A stretch of DNA of 64,000 nucleotides from Sulfitobacter sp. (GTDB lineage: Bacteria; Pseudomonadota; Alphaproteobacteria; Rhodobacterales; Rhodobacteraceae). The notes below the pieces were generated by a model. The model ran no database searches, was not told the DNA's origin, and saw only the letters and a list, made by a program, of their open reading frames with translations. The stretch lies in the NCBI GenBank assembly GCA_029252045.1, contig JAQXCD010000031.1, positions 94,140 to 158,139 of the forward strand, given 5' to 3'. Position 1 is the stretch's first letter. Every line of letters starts with the position of its first letter. Below are positions 54,766 to 62,854 of this stretch, piece after piece. The position numbers were made by a program, and so were the translations under genes.

Positions 54766-55716
54766 TTACTTCATCCGCTTGGGGCGCACCTCATAACCGC
54801 GCTCTTCGGGCTCGTCGTCCACCAGCTCCATCGGAAAACCATCTGCCAGAATGAACAGGCCTGTGGCCTCTTCCAGCCGCTCGATCATCCGGTCGGACTG
54901 GGCACGCACGCCGTAACGCTTTTGCCCGTCGCTCATCATTTCGATCATCAACGGCGAGATTTCCAGCGGCACCCCCGCATCATCCGCCAGTTTCTGGAAC
55001 AGGCCGATGTCTTTCTGGATCAGGTCCATCGTAAAGTTCACATCGCGCGACCCCGACAGGATCAACTGGCTTTCGGTTTCATGCACAAAGCTGTTGCCGG
55101 AAGACATGGCAATCGCCTCGTAAGTCATGCCAAGGTCCATCCCTTGCGCCTTCATCACCGTCAGCGCCTCACACAGTGTGAGCAGGTTGGCAGTGGCCAG
55201 ATAGTTAGTCATCACCTTGAGAACGCTGGCATTTCCTATATCACCTACATGCAGGATGCGCCGCCCCATATGCGTCAGAATAGGCAGAACACGGTCAAAC
55301 GTGGCACGGTCGCAGCCGGCATAGATGCTGATATTGCCCGTGTCCGCACGGTGGCAACCGCCCGATACCGGACAATCCACAGCCTGTCCGCCGGCCGCCT
55401 GCACCAGAGCACCCAACCGCTTGATCTCGCTTGCGTCCGTGGTCGACATTTCCAGCCAGATCTTGCCCGCCCCCACCTCTGGCAGCATTTGCTCGACCAC
55501 GGCAGCACTGGCCGCCGGACTGGGCAGGCAAGTAATCACCGCATCACATTCGCGCATCATCTGTGCAGGGCTGCCGCCCGCTTTGGCACCGCGCGCAACC
55601 ATGCCCGCCACCAACTCTGCGTCCAGATCATGAACGCTCAGATCCACGCCATTGCGCAGCAAACTTCCCGACAGCTTGCCGCCCACATTCCCCAGTCCGA
55701 TAAATCCGATTTTCAT
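54766..55716 (-). CDS. 3-hydroxyisobutyrate dehydrogenase-like enzyme
   Basis: 316 residues. NAD(P)-binding MKIGFIGLGNVGGKLSGSLL, family signature VDCPVSGGCHRADTGNISIY, and the catalytic Lys in GNASVLKVMTNYLATANLL. The family oxidises beta-hydroxyacids; substrate unreadable here. GGGAG lies 8 bases ahead of the ATG at 55716. Divergent from the pirin gene with a palindrome between. Confidence 0.88.
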   Translation of the reverse strand: MKIGFIGLGNVGGKLSGSLLRNGVDLSVHDLDAELVAGMVARGAKAGGSPAQMMRECDAVITCLPSPAASAAVVEQMLPEVGAGKIWLEMSTTDASEIKRLGALVQAAGGQAVDCPVSGGCHRADTGNISIYAGCDRATFDRVLPILTHMGRRILHVGDIGNASVLKVMTNYLATANLLTLCEALTVMKAQGMDLGMTYEAIAMSSGNSFVHETESQLILSGSRDVNFTMDLIQKDIGLFQKLADDAGVPLEISPLMIEMMSDGQKRYGVRAQSDRMIERLEEATGLFILADGFPMELVDDEPEERGYEVRPKRMK

Positions 55717-55776
55717 GTCGATAACTCCCTGACATTTTTTCCCAACCTTGCGCCACTGCCAGCCCACGTCCAGTCC

Positions 55777-55797
55777 AAATGCGACCTTTGCGCATTT
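55777..55797. promoter_or_regulatory. Inverted repeat between dehydrogenase and pirin genes
   Basis: AAATGCG-ACCTTTG-CGCATTT, 7-bp arms with 7-base spacing, central in the divergent promoter region. Operator-like; regulator unknown. Confidence 0.35.
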
Positions 55798-55884
55798 ATG
55801 CACAGATACCCTGCATGCCCCCGCCTTGTTTGCGGGCAATAGCGGCCCTAATTCTAATTCAAACAAGTGGACAGGAGCATTCCC

Positions 55885-56796
55885 ATGTCGATCAGACCCA
55901 CCCTCGAGACCCGCGCCGCCCAACCCACCATGGAAGGTGCCGGCGTAAAACTGCACCGCGCTTTCGGCTTTCACGACCCGTCCGAGCTGGACCCGTTCCT
56001 GCTGTTCGACGACTTCCGCAACGACCGCCCCATTGACTTTGAAAAGGGCTTTCCATGGCACCCGCATCGCGGGATCGAGACCATTACATATGTTCTTGAA
56101 GGCACCGTCGAGCATTCCGACAGCCTTGGAAACAACGGCACTTTAGGCGCAGGTGATGTGCAATGGATGACCGCAGGCAGCGGGATTCTGCATCAGGAGA
56201 TGCCAAACGGAAATGCACGCGGCCAAATGCACGGCTTCCAGTTGTGGGGCAACCTGCCCGCCGCCCAGAAGATGACAGCGCCGCGCTATCAGGACGTCAC
56301 ATCAGATGCGATTCCCGAAGTCATTGACGACGACGGCACCAAGGTGCGCGTGATCACAGGCGAGTTCTGGGGCAAGCGCGGTCCCGTCGACGGTATCGCC
56401 GCTGACCCACAGTATCTCGACGTGACCGTGCCCGCAGGTGTGCGCAAGACGTTTCATATCGACACCTACCGCCGCGCGTTTGCCTATATTTTCCAAGGTG
56501 CGGGCGCCTTTGTCGATGCCAGCCGCCCCTCGGGCATCCTGTTGGAAAAGGAGGTTGCGGGCGAAGAGCTGAATATCCGCGACATGTCCGGCGACCGCAC
56601 TTTGGTCCGCTTTGGCACGGGTGACGAGGTGACTGTTCAGGCGGGGCCCGACGGGTTGCGATTCTTGCTAATCTCGGGCGCCCCGATTGACGAACCTGTC
56701 GCGTGGCACGGCCCCATCGTGATGAACACCCGCGAAGAGTTGCTGCAGGCCGTCAAAGAGCTGAACAACGGGACGTTTATTAAACCGGCCCATTAG
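55885..56796 (+). CDS. Pirin family protein
   Basis: 303 residues of two cupin halves. Metal ligands are expected in FPWHPHRGIETITYVLEGTV and ILHQEMPNGNARGQMHGFQL. Pirins are iron-binding and some act as quercetin dioxygenases or redox regulators. CAGGAG precedes the ATG at 55885; earlier start unsupported. Confidence 0.88.
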   Translation: MSIRPTLETRAAQPTMEGAGVKLHRAFGFHDPSELDPFLLFDDFRNDRPIDFEKGFPWHPHRGIETITYVLEGTVEHSDSLGNNGTLGAGDVQWMTAGSGILHQEMPNGNARGQMHGFQLWGNLPAAQKMTAPRYQDVTSDAIPEVIDDDGTKVRVITGEFWGKRGPVDGIAADPQYLDVTVPAGVRKTFHIDTYRRAFAYIFQGAGAFVDASRPSGILLEKEVAGEELNIRDMSGDRTLVRFGTGDEVTVQAGPDGLRFLLISGAPIDEPVAWHGPIVMNTREELLQAVKELNNGTFIKPAH

Positions 56797-56802
56797 CCAA
56801 AC

Positions 56803-57384
56803 TCAGGTCACCGCGCGGCGCACCATCCCGCGATATTGCGCGGTGACTTCTTCCAATGACAACCGCCCGCCTTCACGGAACCATGTGTTCACACCCGTAA
56901 GCATGGCAATGATCGCAAGTGTGGCAATCTTTGTATCCTCCACACGAAACGCACCCGCCGCCACACCATCGCGCAAAATACTCTCCAACCCGTCCTCGTA
57001 CTGGCGGCGCAGCGCCTCAACACGGGCAAAGTTCTCGGGTGTGAGGTTGCGCAGCTCCATATAAGCGATGAAAACCGCATCAGGGCGCGCATGGTGAAAG
57101 CTGATGTGAAAGCCCACAAAGGCATCCAGCCGCGCGCCGGCAGATTGACCTGCGTTATCCACAGCCGCTGCAAGCAGCTCGGTCATATGGCTTTTCATCA
57201 AATCAAACAAAAGCGACTGTTTGTCGGGCGTGTAGTTATACAGAGCGCCGGCCTGCACGCCCACTTCCGCTGCAATCGCCCGCATGGAAACCGCAGCAAA
57301 GCCGCCGCGCGCAAACAGCTTGAGCGCGGCCTCGCGCACTTTCGGGCCGGTAATGTCTGAATGTGATCCTGCGGTGCGTGCCAT
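56803..57384 (-). CDS. TetR family transcriptional regulator
   Basis: 193 residues. N-terminal helix-turn-helix KVREAALKLFARGGFAAVSM then RAIAAEVGVQAGALYNYTPD, and a helical effector-binding rest. A perfect palindrome 14 bases ahead of its start suggests autorepression. Convergent with the pirin gene. Effector unknown. Confidence 0.9.
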   Translation of the reverse strand: MARTAGSHSDITGPKVREAALKLFARGGFAAVSMRAIAAEVGVQAGALYNYTPDKQSLLFDLMKSHMTELLAAAVDNAGQSAGARLDAFVGFHISFHHARPDAVFIAYMELRNLTPENFARVEALRRQYEDGLESILRDGVAAGAFRVEDTKIATLAIIAMLTGVNTWFREGGRLSLEEVTAQYRGMVRRAVT

Positions 57385-57397
57385 AAGTCTATATATC

Positions 57398-57411
57398 TGA
57401 ACGTGCGTTCA
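57398..57411. promoter_or_regulatory. TetR operator candidate
   Basis: TGAACG-TG-CGTTCA is a perfect palindrome 14 bases upstream of the TetR-type gene and 76 bases upstream of the divergent lipoprotein gene. Position and symmetry are typical of TetR autoregulation. Confidence 0.6.
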
Positions 57412-57486
57412 AAAAGTAAACCCTTTCCCGCCCATCGTCACCAAGACACTTGCAAGAAGGCGCCCTGCTGGTGCACACCGTGCTGC

Positions 57487-57783
57487 ATGAAACGCGCGTT
57501 CTCCTCCACAGCCTTTGCAACGGCTTTGACCCTTTTGGGGGCTTGCACCCAATTTCCGGCGCTTGACCGCACGATCACGCCCGAACTTGAGGCATCACAA
57601 TACCCTGCGTTGACGCCTCTTGGTCCGGTTCTGGCCTCCGCCGCAGAAACCGGGGTAGAGCCTGTATCTGCCAGCGCAGCAATCGACGCCCGCTTCGCAG
57701 CCTTGAAATCCCGCGCGGCACGCATGCGCGGATCGGTTTTGAGCGGGCCCGAGCGGCAACGGCTGGCAAAAGGCCTGCACTAA
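57487..57783 (+). CDS. Small lipoprotein
   Basis: 98 residues with a lipobox (FATALTLLGAC, Cys20). The mature part is Ala/Pro-rich (PELEASQYPALTPLGPVLAS, AAIDARFAALKSRAARMRGS). No family recognised. The start is taken at 57487 where the signal begins; the ribosome site is weak. Confidence 0.6.
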   Translation: MKRAFSSTAFATALTLLGACTQFPALDRTITPELEASQYPALTPLGPVLASAAETGVEPVSASAAIDARFAALKSRAARMRGSVLSGPERQRLAKGLH

Positions 57784-57872
57784 CGCATGCGTGCTCCGTT
57801 GCATGGGGGGTGCGTTCGGGCTACATCGGCGCAACACACATTTAACACCCGCCAATCAAAGGATGCACAGCC

Positions 57873-59159
57873 ATGACAAAACCACTTCGCCTCGGGATTG
57901 CGGGTCTGGGAACGGTTGGTGTAGGCGTGGTGCAAATACTGCGCAAACAGGCCGCCCTGCTGGAAGCCCGCACAGGCCGCGCAGTGGTCATCTCAGCCGT
58001 CTCCGCGCGCAGCAAGACAAAAGACCGTGGCGTAAACCTGTCCTCCTATGCGTGGGAGGATGATCCGGTTGATCTGGCCAAACGCGATGATGTGGATGTC
58101 TTTGTCGAGCTGATAGGCGGCGATGAAGGCCCTGCCAAAGACGCCACCGAAGCTGCACTGGCCTTGGGCAAAGATGTGGTGACCGCCAATAAGGCAATGC
58201 TGGCCATGCACGGGCAGGCCCTCGCGCTGGCCGCTGAAGAAAAAGGCTGTGTGATCAAATATGAAGCTGCCGTTGCAGGAGGCATTCCGGTGATCAAGGC
58301 CTTGGGCGAAGGCTTGGCGGGCAACGAGATCACCCGCGTGATGGGTGTGATGAACGGCTCGTGCAACTACATCCTGACACGGATGGAAGACTCCGGCCTG
58401 CCCTATGCTGATATTTTCGCCGAAGCCGACGGGCTTGGTTATCTTGAGGCCGATCCGCAGCTGGATGTGGGCGGCATTGATGCGGCGCACAAGCTGGCTA
58501 TTCTGTCGTCGCTGGCCTTTGGCACGCAGGTGAATTTTGCGGGTATCGAGCTGGAAGGAATCGGCCGCGTCTCGATCGAGGATATCCACGCCGCTGCCGA
58601 TATGGGCTATAAAATCAAACTACTGGGCGTGGCACAAATGACCGGCCGCGGGCTGGAGCAGCGTATGCAGCCCTGCCTTGTGCCAGACACATCGCCGCTA
58701 GGCCAGTTGCAGGGCGGCACAAATATGCTGGTGCTGGAAGGTGACGCCGTGGGCCAGATTGTGCTGCGCGGCGCCGGTGCAGGTGCAGGCCCGACGGCAA
58801 GTGCGGTATTGTCGGACATCTGTGACATCGCGCGCGGCCACCGTGGTGCCGTCTTTGGCCAACCTGCCAAGACACTGACCGCCGCCACACCCGCACTCAG
58901 CCAGCGCCCCGCGCCTTATTACATCCGCATGGCCATCACCGACAAACCCGGCGCATTGGCCAAAGTGGCGGCTGTATTGGGCGAGGCAGGTGTATCCATC
59001 GACCGGATGCGCCAATACGGCCATGTGAACGACAGTGCACCCGTTTTGATCGTGACCCATAAAACCACTCGCGCGGATATCGACCACGCGCTGGCCGCAT
59101 TCGGCGCCACATCCGTTGTAGCCGGAGAGCCTGTAGCGCTGCGCATCGAAGAGGTTTGA
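57873..59159 (+). CDS. hom: Homoserine dehydrogenase
   Basis: 428 residues. NAD(P)-binding RLGIAGLGTVGVGVVQILRK, catalytic region VVTANKAMLAMHGQALALAA and GVMNGSCNYILTRMEDSGLP, FAEADGLGYLEADPQLDVGG, and a C-terminal ACT domain (IRMAITDKPGALAKVAAVLG). It reduces aspartate semialdehyde to homoserine for Thr and Met, feeding the metY step encoded elsewhere in this window. Confidence 0.95.
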   Translation: MTKPLRLGIAGLGTVGVGVVQILRKQAALLEARTGRAVVISAVSARSKTKDRGVNLSSYAWEDDPVDLAKRDDVDVFVELIGGDEGPAKDATEAALALGKDVVTANKAMLAMHGQALALAAEEKGCVIKYEAAVAGGIPVIKALGEGLAGNEITRVMGVMNGSCNYILTRMEDSGLPYADIFAEADGLGYLEADPQLDVGGIDAAHKLAILSSLAFGTQVNFAGIELEGIGRVSIEDIHAAADMGYKIKLLGVAQMTGRGLEQRMQPCLVPDTSPLGQLQGGTNMLVLEGDAVGQIVLRGAGAGAGPTASAVLSDICDIARGHRGAVFGQPAKTLTAATPALSQRPAPYYIRMAITDKPGALAKVAAVLGEAGVSIDRMRQYGHVNDSAPVLIVTHKTTRADIDHALAAFGATSVVAGEPVALRIEEV

Positions 59160-59199
59160 ACACAGGCGCCTGCGCGCGCCGAGACCGGAGGATCGGGAT

Positions 59200-60987
59200 A
59201 TGGAAAAGGGTGCAAGTTCAAGCGCTGCCACCTTTCTGGGCGTCGAGACTTCACTGACCGGTCGGCGGTGGGTTGGTCCCGGCAACGAGGCTGTGCGCGC
59301 CTCGGAAGCCTTGCACCAGCAGACCGGCATTCCGATGCCCGTGTGTCAGGTGCTGGCACAGCGCGGCATAGGCGGGGCCGAGGCGCCAGCATTTCTTGCC
59401 CCTGCCCTGCGCGATCTGTTACCCGACCCGCGGTCTTTGCGGGATATGGAAAAGGCCGCCGCGCGGTTTTTGCTGGCTGTAAAAAGCCGCCAGCGTATTG
59501 CTGTATTTGCCGACTATGACGTAGACGGCGGCAGTTCTGCTGCCTTGCTGCTGGTGTGGTTGCGCCAGATGGGGCGTGAGGCTACTTTGTATGTGCCGGA
59601 CCGCATTGACGAAGGCTATGGCCCCAACGACGAGGCGATGGCCGAATTGGCGGCAAAACACGATCTGATCATTTGTGTCGATTGCGGGACCTTGTCCCAT
59701 GGTCCGATTGCCGCCGCCAAGGGCGCGGACGTTATTGTGCTGGACCACCATTTGGGCGGCGAGACCCTCCCCGAATGTCTGGCCGTTGTGAACCCGAACC
59801 GTCAGGACGAAGACGGGGCACTGGCGCATCTATGTGCTGCTGCCGTTGTGTTCCTGATGCTGGTGGAGGCCGGGCGGCAACTGCGCGAGGTTGAGGTCAA
59901 AGGCCCAGACCTGATGGCTATGCTGGATCTGGTGGCGCTGGCCACCGTGGCCGATGTGGCGCCATTGAACGGTGTGAACCGTGCGTTTGTCCGCCAGGGG
60001 CTAAAGGTTATGGGGCGCCGCGAGCGGGTTGGTCTGTCTGCCCTAGCTGACGTAGCGCGAATGGATACGGCACCGGCCGCCTATCACCTTGGGTTCATGC
60101 TGGGGCCGCGCATCAACGCGGGCGGGCGTGTGGGCAAGGCCGATCTGGGTGCGCGCCTGCTGGCGACTGAAGACCCGCATGAAGCGGCTGCCCTGTCCGA
60201 GCGTCTGGACACCCTGAATACGGAGCGGCGCGAAGTAGAGAACGCCGTGCGCGCGGCCGCCTTGGCACAGGCCGAGGAGCGTGGCACCGATGGTGCATTG
60301 GTCTGGGCCGCAGGTGAGGGTTGGCATCCGGGTGTGGTAGGTATTGTTGCGTCACGGCTAAAGGAAGCCACAGGCCGTCCCGCTGTGGTGATCGGACTCG
60401 AAGGCGGTATCGGCAAAGGATCAGGCCGGTCAGTCAACGGAGTTGATCTGGGTGCCTGTATTCAAAAACTGGCCATGCAGGGCGTGCTGCTGAAAGGTGG
60501 CGGGCACAAGATGGCGGCGGGCCTGACTGTGGCCGAAGACAAGCTGGAAGAAGCGATGGACCAGTTGACGGCCTTGTTGGAAAAGCAGGGCGCCCATCTG
60601 CGGGGGCCCTCCGATCTGCGCCTTGACGGGATGCTCATGCCGGACGCGACCAGTGTCGAACTCACGCAAGCAATCGAATCGGCGGGCCCCTTTGGCGCCG
60701 GCGCCCCTGCCCCCCGTTATGTTTTTGCAGACATGCGGATTTTTTCGGCCCGTCGCGTTGGTGAAAGCCACCTCAAGGTCAGCTTTGGGGACGGTCACGG
60801 GAAACGTCTGGATGCGATTTGCTTTGGCGCTTACGATTCGGCGCTGGGACCTGCGCTTGAGGCGCATGGGGGCGCGCATTTTCACCTCGCTGGCAGGCTC
60901 GATATAAACACATGGCAGGGCCGCCAAACCGTGCAATTAAGGCTCGAAGATGCAGCCCCTTCAGAAAGCAGAAAAAAACCGCAATGA
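59200..60987 (+). CDS. recJ: Single-stranded-DNA-specific exonuclease RecJ
   Basis: 595 residues. DHH phosphoesterase: motif I is ADYDVDGGSSAALLLVWL (GGSS in place of the common GATS), motif III VIVLDHHLGGETLP, then LVALATVADVAPLNGVNRAF, GPRINAGGRVGKADLGARLL, and DHHA1 GGGHKMAAGLTVAEDKLE. 5'-3' exonuclease for recombination and mismatch repair. GGAGG lies 10 bases ahead of the ATG. It sits 40 bp after hom. Confidence 0.94.
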   Translation: MEKGASSSAATFLGVETSLTGRRWVGPGNEAVRASEALHQQTGIPMPVCQVLAQRGIGGAEAPAFLAPALRDLLPDPRSLRDMEKAAARFLLAVKSRQRIAVFADYDVDGGSSAALLLVWLRQMGREATLYVPDRIDEGYGPNDEAMAELAAKHDLIICVDCGTLSHGPIAAAKGADVIVLDHHLGGETLPECLAVVNPNRQDEDGALAHLCAAAVVFLMLVEAGRQLREVEVKGPDLMAMLDLVALATVADVAPLNGVNRAFVRQGLKVMGRRERVGLSALADVARMDTAPAAYHLGFMLGPRINAGGRVGKADLGARLLATEDPHEAAALSERLDTLNTERREVENAVRAAALAQAEERGTDGALVWAAGEGWHPGVVGIVASRLKEATGRPAVVIGLEGGIGKGSGRSVNGVDLGACIQKLAMQGVLLKGGGHKMAAGLTVAEDKLEEAMDQLTALLEKQGAHLRGPSDLRLDGMLMPDATSVELTQAIESAGPFGAGAPAPRYVFADMRIFSARRVGESHLKVSFGDGHGKRLDAICFGAYDSALGPALEAHGGAHFHLAGRLDINTWQGRQTVQLRLEDAAPSESRKKPQ

Positions 60988-61047
60988 GTCGGAAATTTCT
61001 TCTTGCGCCAGTCTCGGGGATTGCTTAGAGAAGCCCTCACCAAGTGT

Positions 61048-61122
61048 GGCCCGTTCGTCTATCGGTTAGGACGTCAGGTTTTCAACCTGAAAAGAGGGGT
61101 TCGACTCCCCTACGGGCTGCCA
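61048..61122 (+). tRNA. tRNA-Glu (anticodon TTC)
   Basis: 75 nt with encoded CCA. Acceptor GGCCCGT/ACGGGCT, anticodon stem TCAGG/CCTGA with loop TTTTCAA (anticodon TTC), T arm GAGGGG-TTCGACT-CCCCT type, G73. 60 bases after recJ. Confidence 0.95.
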
Positions 61123-61347
61123 CATTCCCTTGAAATTTCAACGCAATAAAAACACTTGGCGTTATTTTGTGCAAAATTCGGTAAGTATCGTATGAAACAG
61201 TTTGTTTCGAAAATTCCCCCTCAAATGTGGCTAAAATCTGTTATGTATACGGCAGAGGTTCGGCGGTGCTATGTGCATGCAGGATCGCAGGGCGGGGCAG
61301 CACCGTCCGGTGATGACAAGATAGGCAAGACATCGCAGAGCTTGATA
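61123..61347. other. Non-coding leader region after tRNA-Glu
   Basis: TTGAAATTTCAA (61130-61141) is a perfect palindrome beside the tRNA. The rest is AT-rich at first and carries no supportable gene; a 70-codon reading here has no family or coding signature. Confidence 0.4.
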
Positions 61348-61447
61348 TCTGAAACTTCAGACGGGTGATTTGCGTACCTGCCAGTACGCTCGCCGAAATG
61401 CGGATCTACTCCGCGAGACGAACGGATGTTTCGAATAGATCGAAACA
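61348..61447. promoter_or_regulatory. Four stacked palindromes upstream of a sugar transferase
   Basis: TCTGAA-AC-TTCAGA (61348-61361), GCGTAC-CTGCCA-GTACGC (61372-61389), GCGGA-TCTAC-TCCGC (61400-61414) and TGTTTCGA-ATAGA-TCGAAACA (61427-61447) follow in 100 bp, the last ending 39 bases before the gene start. Likely operator array or a structured leader. Confidence 0.5.
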
Positions 61448-61486
61448 ACGATGTGAACGAGTGAATGACCCTGGGGGGTTTGGACT

Positions 61487-61708
61487 ATGAAGAGATTTGA
61501 TACGGATCAGCCAGGGTATGGCATGTCGCGTTTGGCAACTGCCAGCGGCGACGTGCTGTCGCATATTGCATTGGTGCAGTCCGCGTCATCGCTGTTTGAA
61601 CCGGGCATGGAGGCACCTGTTCAGCAGTCCGTCTACCGCGCCGGTGGGAAGCGGCTGTTTGAAACGCTATTGATCCTTCTAGGGTCAGGACTCATAACCA
61701 GAATATGA
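61487..61708 (+). pseudogene. N-terminal fragment of an exopolysaccharide sugar transferase
   Basis: Only the first 65 residues are host sequence (MKRFDTDQPGYGMSRLATAS to YRAGGKRLFETLLILL); the end GLITRI comes from the IS. YRAGGKRLFETLLILL matches the start of the membrane helix of ExoY/WcaJ-type undecaprenyl-phosphate sugar transferases, which begin glycan repeat units. The catalytic domain is absent on both sides of the IS, so the gene is dead. Confidence 0.75.
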
Positions 61709-62521
61709 CTGTTGCGGCGAGAGCGATGGCTGACAGGAAGACCTTTGGGCAGCGGTCGTAACGAGTTGAGACGCGTCGCCAGTCTTTCAGCCTGCCGAAC
61801 ATCCTTTCGATGCGGTTGCGACGTTTGTACCGGCGCTTGTCGTACTTGATGGTCTTCTTGCGCGATTTGCGTCCTGGAATGCAGGGCTTGGTGCCCTTGT
61901 CTACAAGGGTTTCGCGGAACCAATCAGCGTCATACCCTCGATCAGCGAGAAGCCATTCGGCTTTTGGCAGGCCGTTCATCAAGGCAGCAGCGCCAGTATA
62001 ATCGCTCACTTGCCCTGCGGTAATGAACAGGCGGACCGGGCGACCGCTGGTGTCTGTAACAGCATGCAACTTTGTATTCATGCCGCCCTTGGTCAAGCCG
62101 ATCAGGCGTCCACGCCCCCCTTTTTCAACCGCAGGCTGGAGGCCGTGCGATGCGCCTTGAGGTATGTTGCATCAATTGAGATAGTTTTGTTGTCAGGGTC
62201 CTGTTCGGCCAATCCTATCATGATCCGGGCAAACACGCCCATATCACTCCAGCGCTTCCAGCGATTATATAGCGTCTTCGCCGGTCCATACTCGGCAGGT
62301 GCATCGCTCCACCTTAAACCATTGCGATTGATGAATATAATGCCACTCAGAACACGCCTGTCATCAACGCGAGTACGACCTCGGCTCTTTGGAAAGTAAG
62401 GCCGAAGACGCTCCATCTGCGCCTCCGTAAGCCAGTATAAGTTGCTCATGATATCCCCCGAAACTGGGGATCGTGAATCATGACCGCGCCATAAGCTCAA
62501 TCAGTTAATGGGTCCTGACCC
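61682..62521 (-). mobile_element. Insertion sequence, IS5 family (IS427-like), 840 bp
   Basis: Ends are inverted: GGGTCAGGACTCATAA at 61682 and GGGTCAGGACCCATTA read back from 62521. TA flanks both ends (61680-61681 and 62522-62523), the target CTAA fitting the YTAR preference. Encodes one transposase in two frames on the minus strand. Confidence 0.9.
61692..62449 (-). CDS. IS5-family transposase, made by -1 frameshift
   Basis: Frame A from ATG 62449 (MSNLYWLTEAQMERLRPYFP) to KKGGVDA, frame B from GRGRLIGLTKGGMNTKLHAV to 61692. The slippery run A5G6 (plus-strand 62115-62125) allows a -1 shift that joins them. DDE residues: D in SIDATYLKAH, D in LADRGYDADW, E in RIERMFGRLK. Intact, so the element may be active. 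Confidence 0.88.
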
Positions 62522-62611
62522 TAAACCCACGCCTCAAGCTGCACTTAGTCTCCAGAACCAATAGACAAACATACAATGCAAGGAACAACCTGCTCTGTCA
62601 GACCATACTTC

Positions 62612-62851
62612 TCATAACCTTGCATAATCGGCACGCTTCACTGATACTTCTAAATTCGTATTCGCAGATAAGTCTAAATCTTTTCGGGCCAGGTAATCTG
62701 ATAATTCACCATCTACAATCGGAGATTTTCGCGCATTAAGAGCGGCAACTCGATCTTGCGAGATATCTACCCCAATGACTTCGTTGTGTTGGGCCAGTAG
62801 CACTGCGTTTGACAGCCCAACATACCCCAAGCCTACAACAACGATTTTCAT
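62612..62851 (-). pseudogene. ugd: N-terminal fragment of UDP-glucose/GDP-mannose 6-dehydrogenase
   Basis: 79 residues. The NAD-binding start MKIVVVGLGYVGLSNAVLLA and EVIGVDISQDRVAALNARKS are typical; homology stops at VKRADYA where the family continues with VIVATPTNYD. Full enzymes are near 390 residues. The break lies near 62622, about 100 bp from the IS. Starts 4 bases after the metK stop. Confidence 0.8.
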
Positions 62852-62854
62852 GAC

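Noticed and set aside
61156..61368. 70-codon plus-strand reading after tRNA-Glu
   Set aside because: No family, weak start, and overlaps the palindromic leader; non-coding more likely.
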